Assembly (NCBI RefSeq): GCF_001969365.1
Contig: NZ_CP019312.1
Coordinates: forward strand, 930,001 to 994,000
Reading direction: 5' to 3'
From: Tateyamaria omphalii
GTDB lineage: Bacteria > Pseudomonadota > Alphaproteobacteria > Rhodobacterales > Rhodobacteraceae
DNA length: 64,000 bases
Shown here: positions 37,436 to 46,661 of the stretch, piece by piece
Layout: the number at the start of each line of letters is the position of its first letter
How positions within the stretch are numbered: position 1 is the first letter of the stretch
Program-made: the position numbers and the translations under genes
Notes under the pieces: generated by a model
Databases searched by the model: none
Seen by the model: only the letters and a program-made list of their open reading frames with translations
Told to the model about the DNA's origin: nothing

Positions 37436-38224
37436 ATGTCCGGAGAATTGTCGCCCATCGACAAGGCCAAATTCGTCGCTGCCAAGCGCGCCGCCGACTA
37501 TGTCGAGGACGGGATGCGCGTGGGTCTGGGCACCGGGTCCACCGCCGCCTGGCTGGTGCGGTGCCTGGGCGAACAGGTCCGCGAGGGCGGCTTGCGCTTT
37601 CAGGGGGTGCCCACGTCGACCCGTACGGCCGATCTGGCCCGCGAGGTCGGGATCGAGGTGATCAGCCTGGATGAGGCCAAGTGGCTCGACCTGACCATCG
37701 ACGGCGCGGACGAGTTCGATGGCGCGCTGAACCTGATCAAGGGCGGTGGCGGTGCGCTCTTGCAGGAAAAGATCGTGGCGACCGCCTCGGATCAAATGGT
37801 GGTGATCGCCGATATCGGCAAAGAGGTCGAGCATCTGGGCGCCTTCCCCCTGCCCGTCGAAGTGATCCCCTTTGGCTGGCAGACGACGCAGGCCCTGGTC
37901 GAGGAAACCCTTGTGTCCATGGACGTCCTGGGCCGCCAGTCGACCTTGCGGATGAACGGGGACCGCCCCTTTGTCACGGATGAGGGAAACCACATCCTCG
38001 ACCTGCATTTGCAGCGCATCGGCAACCCGCGCCAGCTGAGCCTTGTGATCAACCAGATGCCGGGCGTGGTTGAAAACGGGCTCTTCATTGATATTTGTGA
38101 CGCTGTCGTGATCGGCTATGGCGATGGCCGGGTCGAATTGCGCGACATCAATGAAGGTACGGTGGAACAGGACAGGCTCGATTTTCTCGAAAGCGACAAC
38201 CTGTTCACCGACCTTGCAGACTAA
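37436..38224 (+). CDS. rpiA: ribose-5-phosphate isomerase A
   Basis: Interconverts ribose-5-phosphate and ribulose-5-phosphate in the pentose phosphate and Calvin-type routes. The 262-residue protein has VGLGTGSTAAWLVRCLG, TIDGADEFDGALNLIKGGGGALLQEK (key Asp, Glu and Lys residues) and LRMNGDRPFVTDEGNHILDL. ATG 37436 follows GGGGGAG by 9 bases; the six-codon upstream extension is ignored. Eleven bases before gor, so probably one operon. Confidence 0.95.
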   Translation: MSGELSPIDKAKFVAAKRAADYVEDGMRVGLGTGSTAAWLVRCLGEQVREGGLRFQGVPTSTRTADLAREVGIEVISLDEAKWLDLTIDGADEFDGALNLIKGGGGALLQEKIVATASDQMVVIADIGKEVEHLGAFPLPVEVIPFGWQTTQALVEETLVSMDVLGRQSTLRMNGDRPFVTDEGNHILDLHLQRIGNPRQLSLVINQMPGVVENGLFIDICDAVVIGYGDGRVELRDINEGTVEQDRLDFLESDNLFTDLAD

Positions 38225-38235
38225 GGACCAGGCCC

Positions 38236-39714
38236 ATGGCGGAGTATGACTACGACCTCTTTGTGATCGGGGGCGGCTCCGGTGGCGTGCGCGCCGCCCG
38301 AGTGGCCGCGGGCGAGGCGGGCGCACGTGTCGCCTTGGCCGAAGAGGACCGCTATGGCGGCACCTGTGTCATACGCGGCTGCGTGCCCAAAAAGCTGATG
38401 GTCTTTGCCAGCGAATTTTCGGGCACCGCAGACGTGGCCAATGCCTATGGCTGGGACATGAGCGCCGGCAGCTTCAACTGGCAAGGGTTCCGCGACCGCC
38501 TGAACTCCGAACTGGACCGGCTGGAAAGCGTGTACCGCACCCTTTTGAAGACCTCCGGCGTCGATACATTCGATGCCCGCGCCCGGCTGAAGGACGCCCA
38601 TACGGTTGAGCTGTCCACGGGTGAGACGAAGACGGCCAAGACCATTCTGATCGCCACCGGCGGGCACCCGGTGCGCCCGGACCTGCCCAATGCGCATCTC
38701 GGGATCGTGAGCGACGACATCTTTCATCTGGAGACCCTGCCCAAATCCATCCTGATCATCGGCGGAGGCTACATCGCGTGCGAATTTGCCTGCATCATGC
38801 ACGGGCTGGGGGTCGCGGTGACGCAATACTATCGCGGCGCCCAGATCCTGCGCGGCTTTGACGACGAGGCGCGCGGCCTGATTGCGGAATCCATGCGCGA
38901 GCGGGGGATCAACCTGTTCACCGGCACCAACATCATGCAGATGGGACCGGCATCGGAGGATCATTCCGGGGCCACGCCGACCGCGTCGGACGCGACCATG
39001 GGGGCCAGCGCGCAACAGGAACTGATCATGGCGCATGGCGGTGTTGCGACAGAGGCGCGGCCTGACCACACGGGCCCCATCTGGGTCAAATCGACCACAG
39101 GCCACGAAAACGTGTATGACAAAGTTCTCTTCGCCACGGGCCGCGATCCCAACACAACCGACATGGGGCTTGAGGATCTGGGGATCGAGATTGGCCGCCG
39201 GGGCGAAATCAAGGTGGATGCGTACTCGAAAACAGCCGCCGACAGCGTCTATGCCATCGGCGACGTGACCAACCGGGTGAACCTGACACCCGTGGCAATC
39301 CGCGAGGGGATGGCCTTTGTCGAGACGGCGTTCAAGGACAACCCGACCCCGGTCGACCACGATCTGATCCCCTCGGCCATCTTCACCCAACCCGAGATGG
39401 GCACAGTGGGCCTGAGCGAAGAGGACGCGCGCGACCAGGAGGAGGTCGAGATTTACTGCACCTCGTTCCGGCCCATGCGCACCGCCTTTGCGGGCCAGCC
39501 CGACCGGGTGCTGATGAAACTCGTGGTGTCCAAGGCCACGCGCAAGGTGCTGGGTTGTCACATCGTCGCACCGGATGCGGGCGAGATGATCCAGCTTGCG
39601 GGCGTCGCCATCAAAATGGGTGCCACAAAGGAAGATTTCGACAGAACCGTGGCGGTGCACCCCACCATGTCCGAAGAAATCGTGACCATGCGCACACCAA
39701 TGCGGACTGCTTGA
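38236..39714 (+). CDS. gor: glutathione-disulfide reductase
   Basis: NADPH-dependent reduction of glutathione disulfide. FAD motif LFVIGGGSGGVRAAR, redox pair GTCVIRGCVPKK (Cys44/Cys49), NADPH motif SILIIGGGYIACEFA, and C-terminal catalytic VAVHPTMSEEIVTM (His-Glu). At 492 residues it is about 40 longer than typical enzymes; the excess is an insertion rich in Ala/Ser/Thr/His around residues 235-280 between the NADPH domain strands (ASEDHSGATPTASDATMGAS). Downstream of rpiA, fitting the supply of NADPH. Confidence 0.93.
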   Translation: MAEYDYDLFVIGGGSGGVRAARVAAGEAGARVALAEEDRYGGTCVIRGCVPKKLMVFASEFSGTADVANAYGWDMSAGSFNWQGFRDRLNSELDRLESVYRTLLKTSGVDTFDARARLKDAHTVELSTGETKTAKTILIATGGHPVRPDLPNAHLGIVSDDIFHLETLPKSILIIGGGYIACEFACIMHGLGVAVTQYYRGAQILRGFDDEARGLIAESMRERGINLFTGTNIMQMGPASEDHSGATPTASDATMGASAQQELIMAHGGVATEARPDHTGPIWVKSTTGHENVYDKVLFATGRDPNTTDMGLEDLGIEIGRRGEIKVDAYSKTAADSVYAIGDVTNRVNLTPVAIREGMAFVETAFKDNPTPVDHDLIPSAIFTQPEMGTVGLSEEDARDQEEVEIYCTSFRPMRTAFAGQPDRVLMKLVVSKATRKVLGCHIVAPDAGEMIQLAGVAIKMGATKEDFDRTVAVHPTMSEEIVTMRTPMRTA

Positions 39715-39787
39715 ACTTCCGGGCAAAAAGCACAGTTTAAGACCAAGGTGCAGCACAGGCTGCACGGCAAGAGGAGAACAATACCAC

Positions 39788-40957
39788 ATGGCTGGCAATA
39801 CAGGCGGCCCCTGGGGGGGTGGCGGAAACTCGGGCGGCGGCGACAATGGTCGCGGCAATGGCTCCGGCGGCGGCGGTGGCCGCGGCAATGGCGGGCGTGG
39901 ACCCGGTAATGAGGGTCCGCAGATCCCCGAAATCGACGAACTGGTCAAAAAGGGCCAGGAACAGCTGCGCGTCCTGATGGGCGGTCGTGGCGGTGGCGGC
40001 ACCGGCGGTGGACGCGGTGCGGGCGGCGGCGGTGGTCCGTTCCTGACGCGCGGCACGCTTGGCCTTGGGGCCCTTGCGGCGCTCGTGCTCTGGGGGCTGG
40101 CAAGTTTTTATACCGTCCGTCCCGAAGAACAGTCGGTCGAACTGTTCCTGGGCGAGTTTTCGTCGGTCGGCGATCCGGGCCTGAACTTCGCACCCTGGCC
40201 CGTTGTCACGGCAGAGGTGATCCCGGTCACCCGCGAACAGACCGAGGAAATCGGTGTGGGCGGCCGCGGCGGTGATGCAGGTCTGATGCTGACAGGTGAC
40301 GAAAACATCGTCGACATCGACTTTCAGGTTGTCTGGAACATCACCGAACCGGACAAGTTCCTGTTCAATCTGCGCGACCCGCGCCCGACCATTCGGGCGG
40401 TGTCGGAATCGGCCATGCGCGAGATCATCGCGCAATCCGATCTGGCCCCGATCCTCAACCGGGACCGTGGTGCCATCGCCGACCGCTTGCAGGACCTGAT
40501 CCAAAGCACGCTCGACAGCTATGACAGCGGCGTCAACATCATCCGCGTCAACTTTGACAAGGCCGACCCGCCCGTCTCCGTGATCGACGCGTTCCGCGAC
40601 GTGCAAGCGGCGGAACAGGAACGCGACCGCCTGCGGAACGTGGCCGACGCATACGCAAACCGTGTGCTGGCCGAGGCCCGTGGTCAGGCCGCACAGCTCC
40701 TGGAAGAAGCCGAAGGCTACCGGGCCCAGCAGGTCAACCAGGCCGAAGGTGAAGCCAGCCGCTTCTCCGCCGTGCTGGAAGAATATCTCAAGGCGCCGGA
40801 GGTGACGCGCAAGCGTCTGTATCTCGAAACCATGGAAGAGGTACTTGGCCGCGTGGACAAGATCATTCTGGATGAAAACGAAGGTGCCGGCGGGCAGGGG
40901 GTTGTCCCATATCTCCCGCTGAACGAATTGCGCCGTAACACAGCGGAGGCCAACTGA
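39788..40957 (+). CDS. hflK: FtsH protease modulator subunit HflK
   Basis: A 389-residue SPFH/band-7 protein: Gly/Asn-rich cytoplasmic N-terminus, one membrane helix (TLGLGALAALVLWGLASFYTV), then the SPFH domain and a long charged coiled coil (AEQERDRLRNVADAYANRVL, LEEAEGYRAQQVNQAEGEA). With HflC it forms the large periplasmic cage that restrains the membrane protease FtsH. The stop overlaps the hflC ATG by one base (TGATG), indicating coupled synthesis in equal amounts. Confidence 0.95.
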   Translation: MAGNTGGPWGGGGNSGGGDNGRGNGSGGGGGRGNGGRGPGNEGPQIPEIDELVKKGQEQLRVLMGGRGGGGTGGGRGAGGGGGPFLTRGTLGLGALAALVLWGLASFYTVRPEEQSVELFLGEFSSVGDPGLNFAPWPVVTAEVIPVTREQTEEIGVGGRGGDAGLMLTGDENIVDIDFQVVWNITEPDKFLFNLRDPRPTIRAVSESAMREIIAQSDLAPILNRDRGAIADRLQDLIQSTLDSYDSGVNIIRVNFDKADPPVSVIDAFRDVQAAEQERDRLRNVADAYANRVLAEARGQAAQLLEEAEGYRAQQVNQAEGEASRFSAVLEEYLKAPEVTRKRLYLETMEEVLGRVDKIILDENEGAGGQGVVPYLPLNELRRNTAEAN

Positions 40958-41853
40958 TGCGAAGATCTGCATTTCTTCTGCCCATCGTCGCGGTGCTCGC
41001 GGCCATCGGTCTGTCGTCCATTTACATCGTGGATGAACGGGAAAAGGCGCTCGTCCTGCAATTCGGTCGCGTCGTCGCGGTCAAGGAAGACCCCGGACTG
41101 GCTTTCAAGATCCCGATCATCCAGGAGGTCGTCCGCTACGATGACCGGATCCTGAGCCGCGATGTTGAACCGCTTGAGGTGACACCGCTCGATGACCGTC
41201 GTCTGGTCGTCGACGCCTTTGCCCGCTACCGGATCGCGGATGTGAACCGGTTCCGTCAGGCCGTTGGTACAGGGGGCGAGGCGTCAGCCGACCGCCGCAT
41301 CGACGGGATCCTGCGGAACGAGCTGCGCGAAGTGCTGGGTTCGGTGTCATCGAACGACATCCTCAGCTCGGATCGTGCTGCCCTGATGCTGCGCATCCGC
41401 AACGGCGCGATTGCCGAGGCTCTCGCGCTGGGCATCGAAGTGGTCGATGTGCGCCTCAAGCGGACCGACCTGCCAGCCGAAAACCTCGACGCCACATTCG
41501 AGCGGATGCGGGCAGAGCGTGAACGCGAAGCGACCGACGAACGCGCGCGAGGCAACGAAGCGGCGCAACGTATCCGCGCCCAGGCGGACCGGACGGTGGT
41601 CGAGTTGACGTCGGACGCGGAACGGCAGGCGGAGATCATCCGAGGTGAAGCCGACGCACGCCGCAACGGGATCTTTGCGGATGCCTTTGGCGCCGACCCG
41701 GAGTTCTTTGAATTCTATCGGTCGCTCACCGCCTACCAGCGGTCGCTTCAGGGGTCGAACTCGACCATGGTTTTGTCGCCAGACAGCGAGTTCTTCAACT
41801 ACCTGAAATCGCCCACCGGCGCCGCCGCCAACGCGCTTGCCGCGGGGCAGTAA
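40957..41853 (+). CDS. hflC: FtsH protease modulator subunit HflC
   Basis: A 298-residue SPFH protein: N-terminal anchor (FLLPIVAVLAAIGLSSIYIV), VDEREKALVLQFGRVV, and the coiled coil MRAEREREATDERARGNEAA. Partner of HflK. Overlaps both hflK and the following small gene by one base, so the three are tightly coupled. Confidence 0.95.
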   Translation: MRRSAFLLPIVAVLAAIGLSSIYIVDEREKALVLQFGRVVAVKEDPGLAFKIPIIQEVVRYDDRILSRDVEPLEVTPLDDRRLVVDAFARYRIADVNRFRQAVGTGGEASADRRIDGILRNELREVLGSVSSNDILSSDRAALMLRIRNGAIAEALALGIEVVDVRLKRTDLPAENLDATFERMRAEREREATDERARGNEAAQRIRAQADRTVVELTSDAERQAEIIRGEADARRNGIFADAFGADPEFFEFYRSLTAYQRSLQGSNSTMVLSPDSEFFNYLKSPTGAAANALAAGQ

Positions 41854-42047
41854 TGGCCTGGGTCCTCTTGGCCCTCGGACTTGTGATGCTTGTGGAGGGG
41901 CTGGCCTATGTGCTGGCCCCTTCGCTTATCGAACGGGTGCTTGAGGTGCTGCGCACGCTGCCCGAAAGCGCGCGCCGGCAATTTGGCGCCCTTGTTTTGG
42001 TCAGCGGGCTCATTTGTATCTGGCTGGCGTTTTTCATTGGATTGTAA
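41853..42047 (+). CDS. DUF2065 small membrane protein
   Basis: A 64-residue protein with two membrane helices (WVLLALGLVMLVEGLAYVLAP and FGALVLVSGLICIWLAFFIGL) separated by LIERVLEVLRTLPESARR. This is the DUF2065/YjeT-like family that regularly follows hflC. Function unknown, presumably linked to HflKC. Coupled start. Confidence 0.88.
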   Translation: MAWVLLALGLVMLVEGLAYVLAPSLIERVLEVLRTLPESARRQFGALVLVSGLICIWLAFFIGL

Positions 42048-42219
42048 GGGATTGCCCTCACGTTCGCTCACGGGCCGATCACGGCCTGTTGAAACGTCCG
42101 GGGGTCGATCCATCTTTGATGTTGCAAGCATGCAACCCTACATGCACCCTGTGCGCAGCCGCGCACGATCCGTGTGCAAGTGACCGATCAGGTCAATAAT
42201 ATTACGCAGGAGTACCCTG

Positions 42220-43692
42220 ATGCAGCGACAGGCAATCGCAGTTTCACGACAGCTTTCCCCGACGCCCCTCATGCGCGCCCTCTGGCTTGGCGCGCTGACA
42301 CTCGCCTTTGTGCTGGTGCAGGCGCTGATGGCGCAGGCCCGCCCCGAAAGCCTGGCCCCCCTGGCCGAACAGATCAGCCCCTCGGTGGTCAACATCACCA
42401 CCTCGACCGTGGTCGAGGGCCGGACCGGCCCGCAAGGCATCGTGCCCGAAGGCTCGCCCTTCGAAGACTTCTTTCGCGAATTCCAGGACCGCAACGGCCC
42501 GGGCGACCGGCCCCGCCGCTCCTCGGCACTCGGCTCCGGTTTCGTGATCTCCGAGGATGGGTTCATCGTCACCAACAACCACGTCATCGAGGGCGCGGAC
42601 GAGATCAATATCGAGTTCTTCAATGGCGACGAACTGACGGCCGAACTCGTGGGCACCGACCCCAACACCGACATCGCCCTTCTCAAGGTCGAAGCGGACG
42701 GCCCGCTGCCCTTCGTGCCCTTCGGCAACAGCGACAACGCCCGCGTGGGCGACTGGGTCGTGGCCATGGGCAACCCGCTGGGGCAGGGCTTTTCGGTCTC
42801 TGCCGGGATCGTGTCGGCCCGCAACCGCGCGCTCAGCGGCACCTATGACGACTACATCCAGACCGACGCGGCGATCAACCGCGGCAACTCGGGCGGCCCG
42901 CTCTTCAACATGGACGGGCAGGTGATCGGCGTGAACACCGCGATCCTGTCACCCAATGGCGGCTCCATCGGCATCGGCTTCTCCATGGCCTCCAACGTTG
43001 TGACCCGCGTGGTCGACCAACTGCAGGAGTTCGGCGAGACGCGGCGCGGCTGGCTGGGCGTGCGCATCCAGGACGTGACCGACGACATCGCCGAAGCCAT
43101 CGGGCTTGAAACAACCGCTGGCGCGCTGGTGACATCCGTGCCCGAAGGCCCGGCCATGGAAGCAGGCATGCAGGATGGCGACGTGATCCTCAGCTTTGCA
43201 GGCGTCGATGTGGCCGACACCCGTGGCCTCGTGCGCCAGGTCGGCAACAGCCCCGTGGGCGAGACGGTGCGCGTCGTGGTCTTCCGCGAGGGCGAAACGG
43301 TGACCCTGCGCGTCACCCTTGGCCGCCGCGAGGAAGCCGAAGGCGCCGTGCCTGCCGTCGCCCCCGCACCGGACGAACCGGCAGAGGCGGAGACCAAGGA
43401 TGTGCTTGGCCTGACCCTCAGCACGCTCACGGACGAGCTGCGCGAACAGCTTGGCGCCGATGCCGACCAGGATGGGCTGGCCGTGGTCGAGGTGGACGAG
43501 ACATCCGAAGCCTACGAAAAGGGCCTGCGCGCCGGTGACATCATCACTGAGGCGGGCCAGCAAAAGGTCAACAGCATCAGCGAGTTCGAAGTGCGGCTCG
43601 AAGAGGTCGGCGAAGCCGGGCGCAAGTCGCTTCTGCTGCTCGTGCGGCGCGCGGGCGACCCGCGTTTCGTGGCGCTCAGCCTCGCGGAGTAA
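42220..43692 (+). CDS. degP: periplasmic serine protease Do (DegP/DegQ-like)
   Basis: A 490-residue Do-family protease/chaperone. A signal sequence with RALWLGALTLAFVLVQALMAQA leads into a trypsin-like domain with catalytic His121 (TNNHVIEG), Asp151 (NTDIALLKV) and Ser224 (RGNSGGPL). Two PDZ domains follow: one from RRGWLGVRIQDV and one around VVEVDETSEAYEKGLRAGDI. It degrades or refolds damaged envelope proteins, complementing HflKC/FtsH encoded just upstream. The 172-base upstream region has its own leader and a GGAG ribosome site. Confidence 0.93.
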   Translation: MQRQAIAVSRQLSPTPLMRALWLGALTLAFVLVQALMAQARPESLAPLAEQISPSVVNITTSTVVEGRTGPQGIVPEGSPFEDFFREFQDRNGPGDRPRRSSALGSGFVISEDGFIVTNNHVIEGADEINIEFFNGDELTAELVGTDPNTDIALLKVEADGPLPFVPFGNSDNARVGDWVVAMGNPLGQGFSVSAGIVSARNRALSGTYDDYIQTDAAINRGNSGGPLFNMDGQVIGVNTAILSPNGGSIGIGFSMASNVVTRVVDQLQEFGETRRGWLGVRIQDVTDDIAEAIGLETTAGALVTSVPEGPAMEAGMQDGDVILSFAGVDVADTRGLVRQVGNSPVGETVRVVVFREGETVTLRVTLGRREEAEGAVPAVAPAPDEPAEAETKDVLGLTLSTLTDELREQLGADADQDGLAVVEVDETSEAYEKGLRAGDIITEAGQQKVNSISEFEVRLEEVGEAGRKSLLLLVRRAGDPRFVALSLAE

Positions 43693-43719
43693 CGGGGAGG
43701 TTACCCCCGGAATGACGAA

Positions 43720-43745
43720 AGGCGCCCCAAGGGGGCGCCTTTTTC
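43720..43745 (+). terminator. Rho-independent terminator of the degP transcript
   Basis: AGGCGCCCC (43720-43728) and GGGGCGCCT (43732-43740) pair over 9 bp with an AAG loop, preceded by AA and followed by TTTTC. Directly behind it is a perfect 14-bp palindrome ATTGGCGCGCCAAT (43756-43769). Confidence 0.9.
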
Positions 43746-43774
43746 TTTGGACAGCATTGGCGCGCCAATCGTAA

Positions 43775-43794
43775 GGCGCACCTGCTGGTGCGCC
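43775..43794 (-). repeat. 3-prime-end hairpin, GGCG-stem/TTAC family, copy 1
   Basis: Read on the minus strand after the lipoprotein stop codon: GGCGCACC-AGCA-GGTGCGCC then TTAC. An 8-bp perfect stem with GGCG/CGCC base and variable upper half. Gap to the stop is 7 bases. Same design as the elements at 49537, 49565 and 62108. Confidence 0.75.
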
Positions 43795-43801
43795 CCGCAC
43801 C

Positions 43802-44326
43802 TCACGCCTCGCGCGCGATGGCGATCAGACCCAGCTTGCGGGCGGCGGCGATGGACAGCGCCTTGCTCTCCAGCCCTTCGGCGCTTTGATACCGCCCGAT
43901 GGCGGCCCGCGTGCGGGCGTCCATCTCGCCGGTGATGGGGCCGCTGTAGATCCCCCGCGCCTCCAGCGCACGCTGGACGGAAGCGATGAAATCCGGGGTC
44001 ACGTCGTCTTCGCAGATGATTTCGTACCAGGTTTCGCGGCGGGGCTGCACCACCTCCTGTTGGCTCTCGGTCTTGTAGATGGGCGGCGTCTGCACGCGGC
44101 CATCGCTGCTGATCTGGGCGGGCTGCAACAGGATCTTGCGCGTCACCGTCTCGATCACGGCGGGGGTCACGGACTTGCCCCAACAGGTGCCGGGGGCCGC
44201 ACCGGGCGGCGCGCTGGCAAGCGAGATCGGGTCGATATTGGACGCCGACGTGACGGTGCCGTTGTCGGCACAGGCCGCCAGCGCAAGGGCGGCCACCAGA
44301 ACGGGGACGAAGGGTTTGACTGTCAT
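43802..44326 (-). CDS. lipoprotein with C-terminal peptidoglycan-binding-like domain
   Basis: A 174-residue protein with a lipobox signal (PVLVAALALAACADNG, Cys as the modified residue). The C-terminal ~60 residues (FIASVQRALEARGIYSGPIT, DARTRAAIGRYQSAEGL) match the three-helix peptidoglycan-binding domain 1. The middle has conserved Cys (GTCWGK, EIICEDDVTP). Likely an outer-membrane-linked cell-wall tether. Convergent with degP. Confidence 0.8.
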   Translation of the reverse strand: MTVKPFVPVLVAALALAACADNGTVTSASNIDPISLASAPPGAAPGTCWGKSVTPAVIETVTRKILLQPAQISSDGRVQTPPIYKTESQQEVVQPRRETWYEIICEDDVTPDFIASVQRALEARGIYSGPITGEMDARTRAAIGRYQSAEGLESKALSIAAARKLGLIAIAREA

Positions 44327-44416
44327 GCTCGGGCCTCTGGATGGGCTTTTGACGGCATCATAGCGGCGCCTGTGCCCCCTGCCTAGTCTTGCCTTGAGCG
44401 CAGGGGCCGGGGGGCC

Positions 44417-44869
44417 TCAGCGGTTCCGGCGGCTGTCCCATGTATCGGTCCGCGCCTCGGCCCCCATCTGCCGCCCCGTGTCCTCGGCCAGAAGCTGGTC
44501 AAGCAGGGGCGAGATATCCTCGATCTCTTCGGCCAGCACATGGGTGACATTGTGGGCGCGCTGCATGCGCCCCGTGACCTTCAGCATGCGGCCCGCCACC
44601 ACCGCGCGGCGAAAGCGTTCGTAAATATGGCGCCAGACGATGATGTTCACCACGCCGGTCTCGTCCTCGAGCGTGAGAAAGATCACCCCCTTGGCCGTGC
44701 CGGGCCGTTGGCGCAGGATCACCAGCCCCGCCACCGCCACCCGCGCATTCAGCGGCGGCAAGTCCAGTTCGGACGCGCGCATGCAGGCCGGGGGGCGTGG
44801 CCATTGGGCAGGTCCCCTTGAGGGCGCCTGTGCGTGTGCGTGTGATCCGGGCGGTTGAAAAATCTGCAT
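44417..44869 (-). pseudogene. dnaE2: C-terminal remnant of error-prone DNA polymerase DnaE2
   Basis: The ~120 residues from about 44790 downward (ARVAVAGLVILRQRPGTAKG, VIFLTLEDETGVVNIIVWRH, YERFRRAVVAGRMLKVTGRM, THVLAEEIEDISPLL) correspond to the OB-fold at the extreme C-terminus of DnaE2, a protein of about 1,000-1,100 residues. The PHP, palm, fingers and beta-clamp parts are absent; upstream DNA is instead the ferredoxin promoter. The best explanation is a deletion or rearrangement remnant. It could still be expressed as a small OB-fold protein (150 residues from 44869, 121 from the ATG at 44782); the 3-prime end looks undamaged. Confidence 0.75.
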
Positions 44870-44981
44870 GAGAACAAAAATAGAACAAATACCCCGTGCC
44901 GCAAGGGGAAAAGCGGGGGGTCGTAAAAGGGGCTGGCAGCCTTATCTCCTGCCCGGTAGAGATATGCGGAACGCGAATTGA

Positions 44982-45317
<336 letters not shown>

Positions 45318-45319
45318 TC

Positions 45320-46084
45320 ATGGTGGAGGCGCCGCGTCCGCTGTCGCGCCTTTTGTGCGCGTCCGCCCGCGGCGCGCGGCAATCGGTGCGCCCCTGGTTG
45401 GCGTCGCTGGGGTTGATGGCGGCCGTCGCACCCGTATGGGCCGACGTCATCACCGAGGCGCGCTATGCCGATCCCACCGACCGCTACGCACACGGTGTTC
45501 TGGGCGATGCCATCGAATGGGGCACGCTTGAGCTGGTGATGCAAGGCGGCGACGTGCGCCGTTTCGTGCTGCCGCGCGATCATGTGTTCGAGGATATCGC
45601 CCCGCGTCTGGCCGATCTTGACGGCGATGGCGCCCCCGAAGTGATGGTGGTCGAGGCCGACATGTCGAAAGGTGCCGCCTTTGCCGTCTACGGTGCGCAA
45701 GGCAAGATCACCGAGACGCCGCATATCGGGACGCGCAACCGCTGGCTCGCACCCCTGGGGGCCGCGGACCTCGATGGTGACGGTGTGGTCGAGATCGCCT
45801 ATGTCGACCGCCCCCATCTGGCCAAGACCCTGCGCATCTGGCGCTACCGGGATGGCGCACTGCAGCACGTGGCCGACCTGCGCGGCGTGACCAACCACCG
45901 GATCGGCGAGACGGACATCGCCGGGGGCATCCGCACCTGCGGCCCGGGCCCCGAAATGGTGCTGGCCACAGCCAACTGGTCCGATCTGGCCGCGATCACA
46001 TGGGATGGCCGCCAGTTCGTCTTTGACGATCTGGGCACCGACACAACCCGCCCGGCCTTTGCCCGGGCCATGGCATGCGACTGA
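45320..46084 (+). CDS. secreted FG-GAP/VCBS repeat protein
   Basis: A 254-residue protein with an N-terminal hydrophobic export segment (WLASLGLMAAVAPVWA) and beta-propeller blades of FG-GAP type: LADLDGDGAPEVMVVEADMS and AADLDGDGVVEIAYVDRP show the D-x-D-x-D-G calcium loops. Likely periplasmic and Ca2+-binding. The end overlaps the next gene by 10 bases. Role unknown. Confidence 0.8.
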   Translation: MVEAPRPLSRLLCASARGARQSVRPWLASLGLMAAVAPVWADVITEARYADPTDRYAHGVLGDAIEWGTLELVMQGGDVRRFVLPRDHVFEDIAPRLADLDGDGAPEVMVVEADMSKGAAFAVYGAQGKITETPHIGTRNRWLAPLGAADLDGDGVVEIAYVDRPHLAKTLRIWRYRDGALQHVADLRGVTNHRIGETDIAGGIRTCGPGPEMVLATANWSDLAAITWDGRQFVFDDLGTDTTRPAFARAMACD

Positions 46085-46485
46085 TCCGCCTCACCCTCGC
46101 CCTTGTTCTGGGCCTTTGGACCGCGCCGCTGGCCGCACAGGACCGGCTGACCCCCGAGCAGTTCCTCGACCTTGTCGCAAACCGCACCGCCTCCTTTTCC
46201 ACCTTTCCGGGCCGCCAGCCCGTGGGGACGGAACAATTCCTGTCCCGCAGCCGCACCGTCTGGGCCCGCGCCAACGGCACCTGCGCCTACGGCCTCGTGA
46301 CGGCGGAGGAGGGGCAGGTCTGTTTCGACTACGACGACGACCCGCCCGGCGTGCGCCACTGCTGGGTGCCCTTCCTGCGCGACGCGCGGCTTTTCGTGGC
46401 GTCCACCGACGATCTGGGCGAGGTGCAGGAAGTGGTGGAGATCAGCGACGAACCCGTATCCTGTACGCAAGCGCCGATGTCCTGA
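46075..46485 (+). CDS. small secreted protein, same family as the gene at 49584
   Basis: A 136-residue protein with a signal peptide (MRLIRLTLALVLGLWTAPLAAQ). Then LTPEQFLDLVANRTASF, a Cys in NGTCAYGLV, VCFDYDDDPP and HCWVPF. It shares layout with the 131-residue secreted protein at 49584 (SAAEFEAYVTGKTL, ICFVYED, QCWTFEKG). Four cysteines suggest two disulfides. Unknown function. Overlaps the upstream gene, so co-translated. Confidence 0.72.
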   Translation: MRLIRLTLALVLGLWTAPLAAQDRLTPEQFLDLVANRTASFSTFPGRQPVGTEQFLSRSRTVWARANGTCAYGLVTAEEGQVCFDYDDDPPGVRHCWVPFLRDARLFVASTDDLGEVQEVVEISDEPVSCTQAPMS

Positions 46486-46530
46486 TTGTCGCCCTGCTGT
46501 TGTCGCGTTGCGCCGGTTGAGGGTGCGGGA

Positions 46531-46562
46531 GCCTCCGGCGGGGATTTTTTGAACCAGAGAAT
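46531..46562 (+). terminator. CCTCCGGC/T-run junction motif, copy 3
   Basis: GCCTCCGGCGGGGATTTTTT followed by GAACCAGAGAAT. The T-run and tail match the element at 11722-11757, the head matches those at 15196 and 27564. It lies 46 bases after the small secreted-protein gene and, unlike the others, is not followed by a gene on this strand, so here it looks like a plain terminator. Confidence 0.5.
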
Positions 46563-46661
46563 TCGGACCGTCTGAGACACATTGTCAGCCGCAGTTTCCG
46601 TCCAGAGGTTCCCGGCCCCATGCGGCCGCGACACCGCAGCCTAGGCCACCGAACGCCCCCG

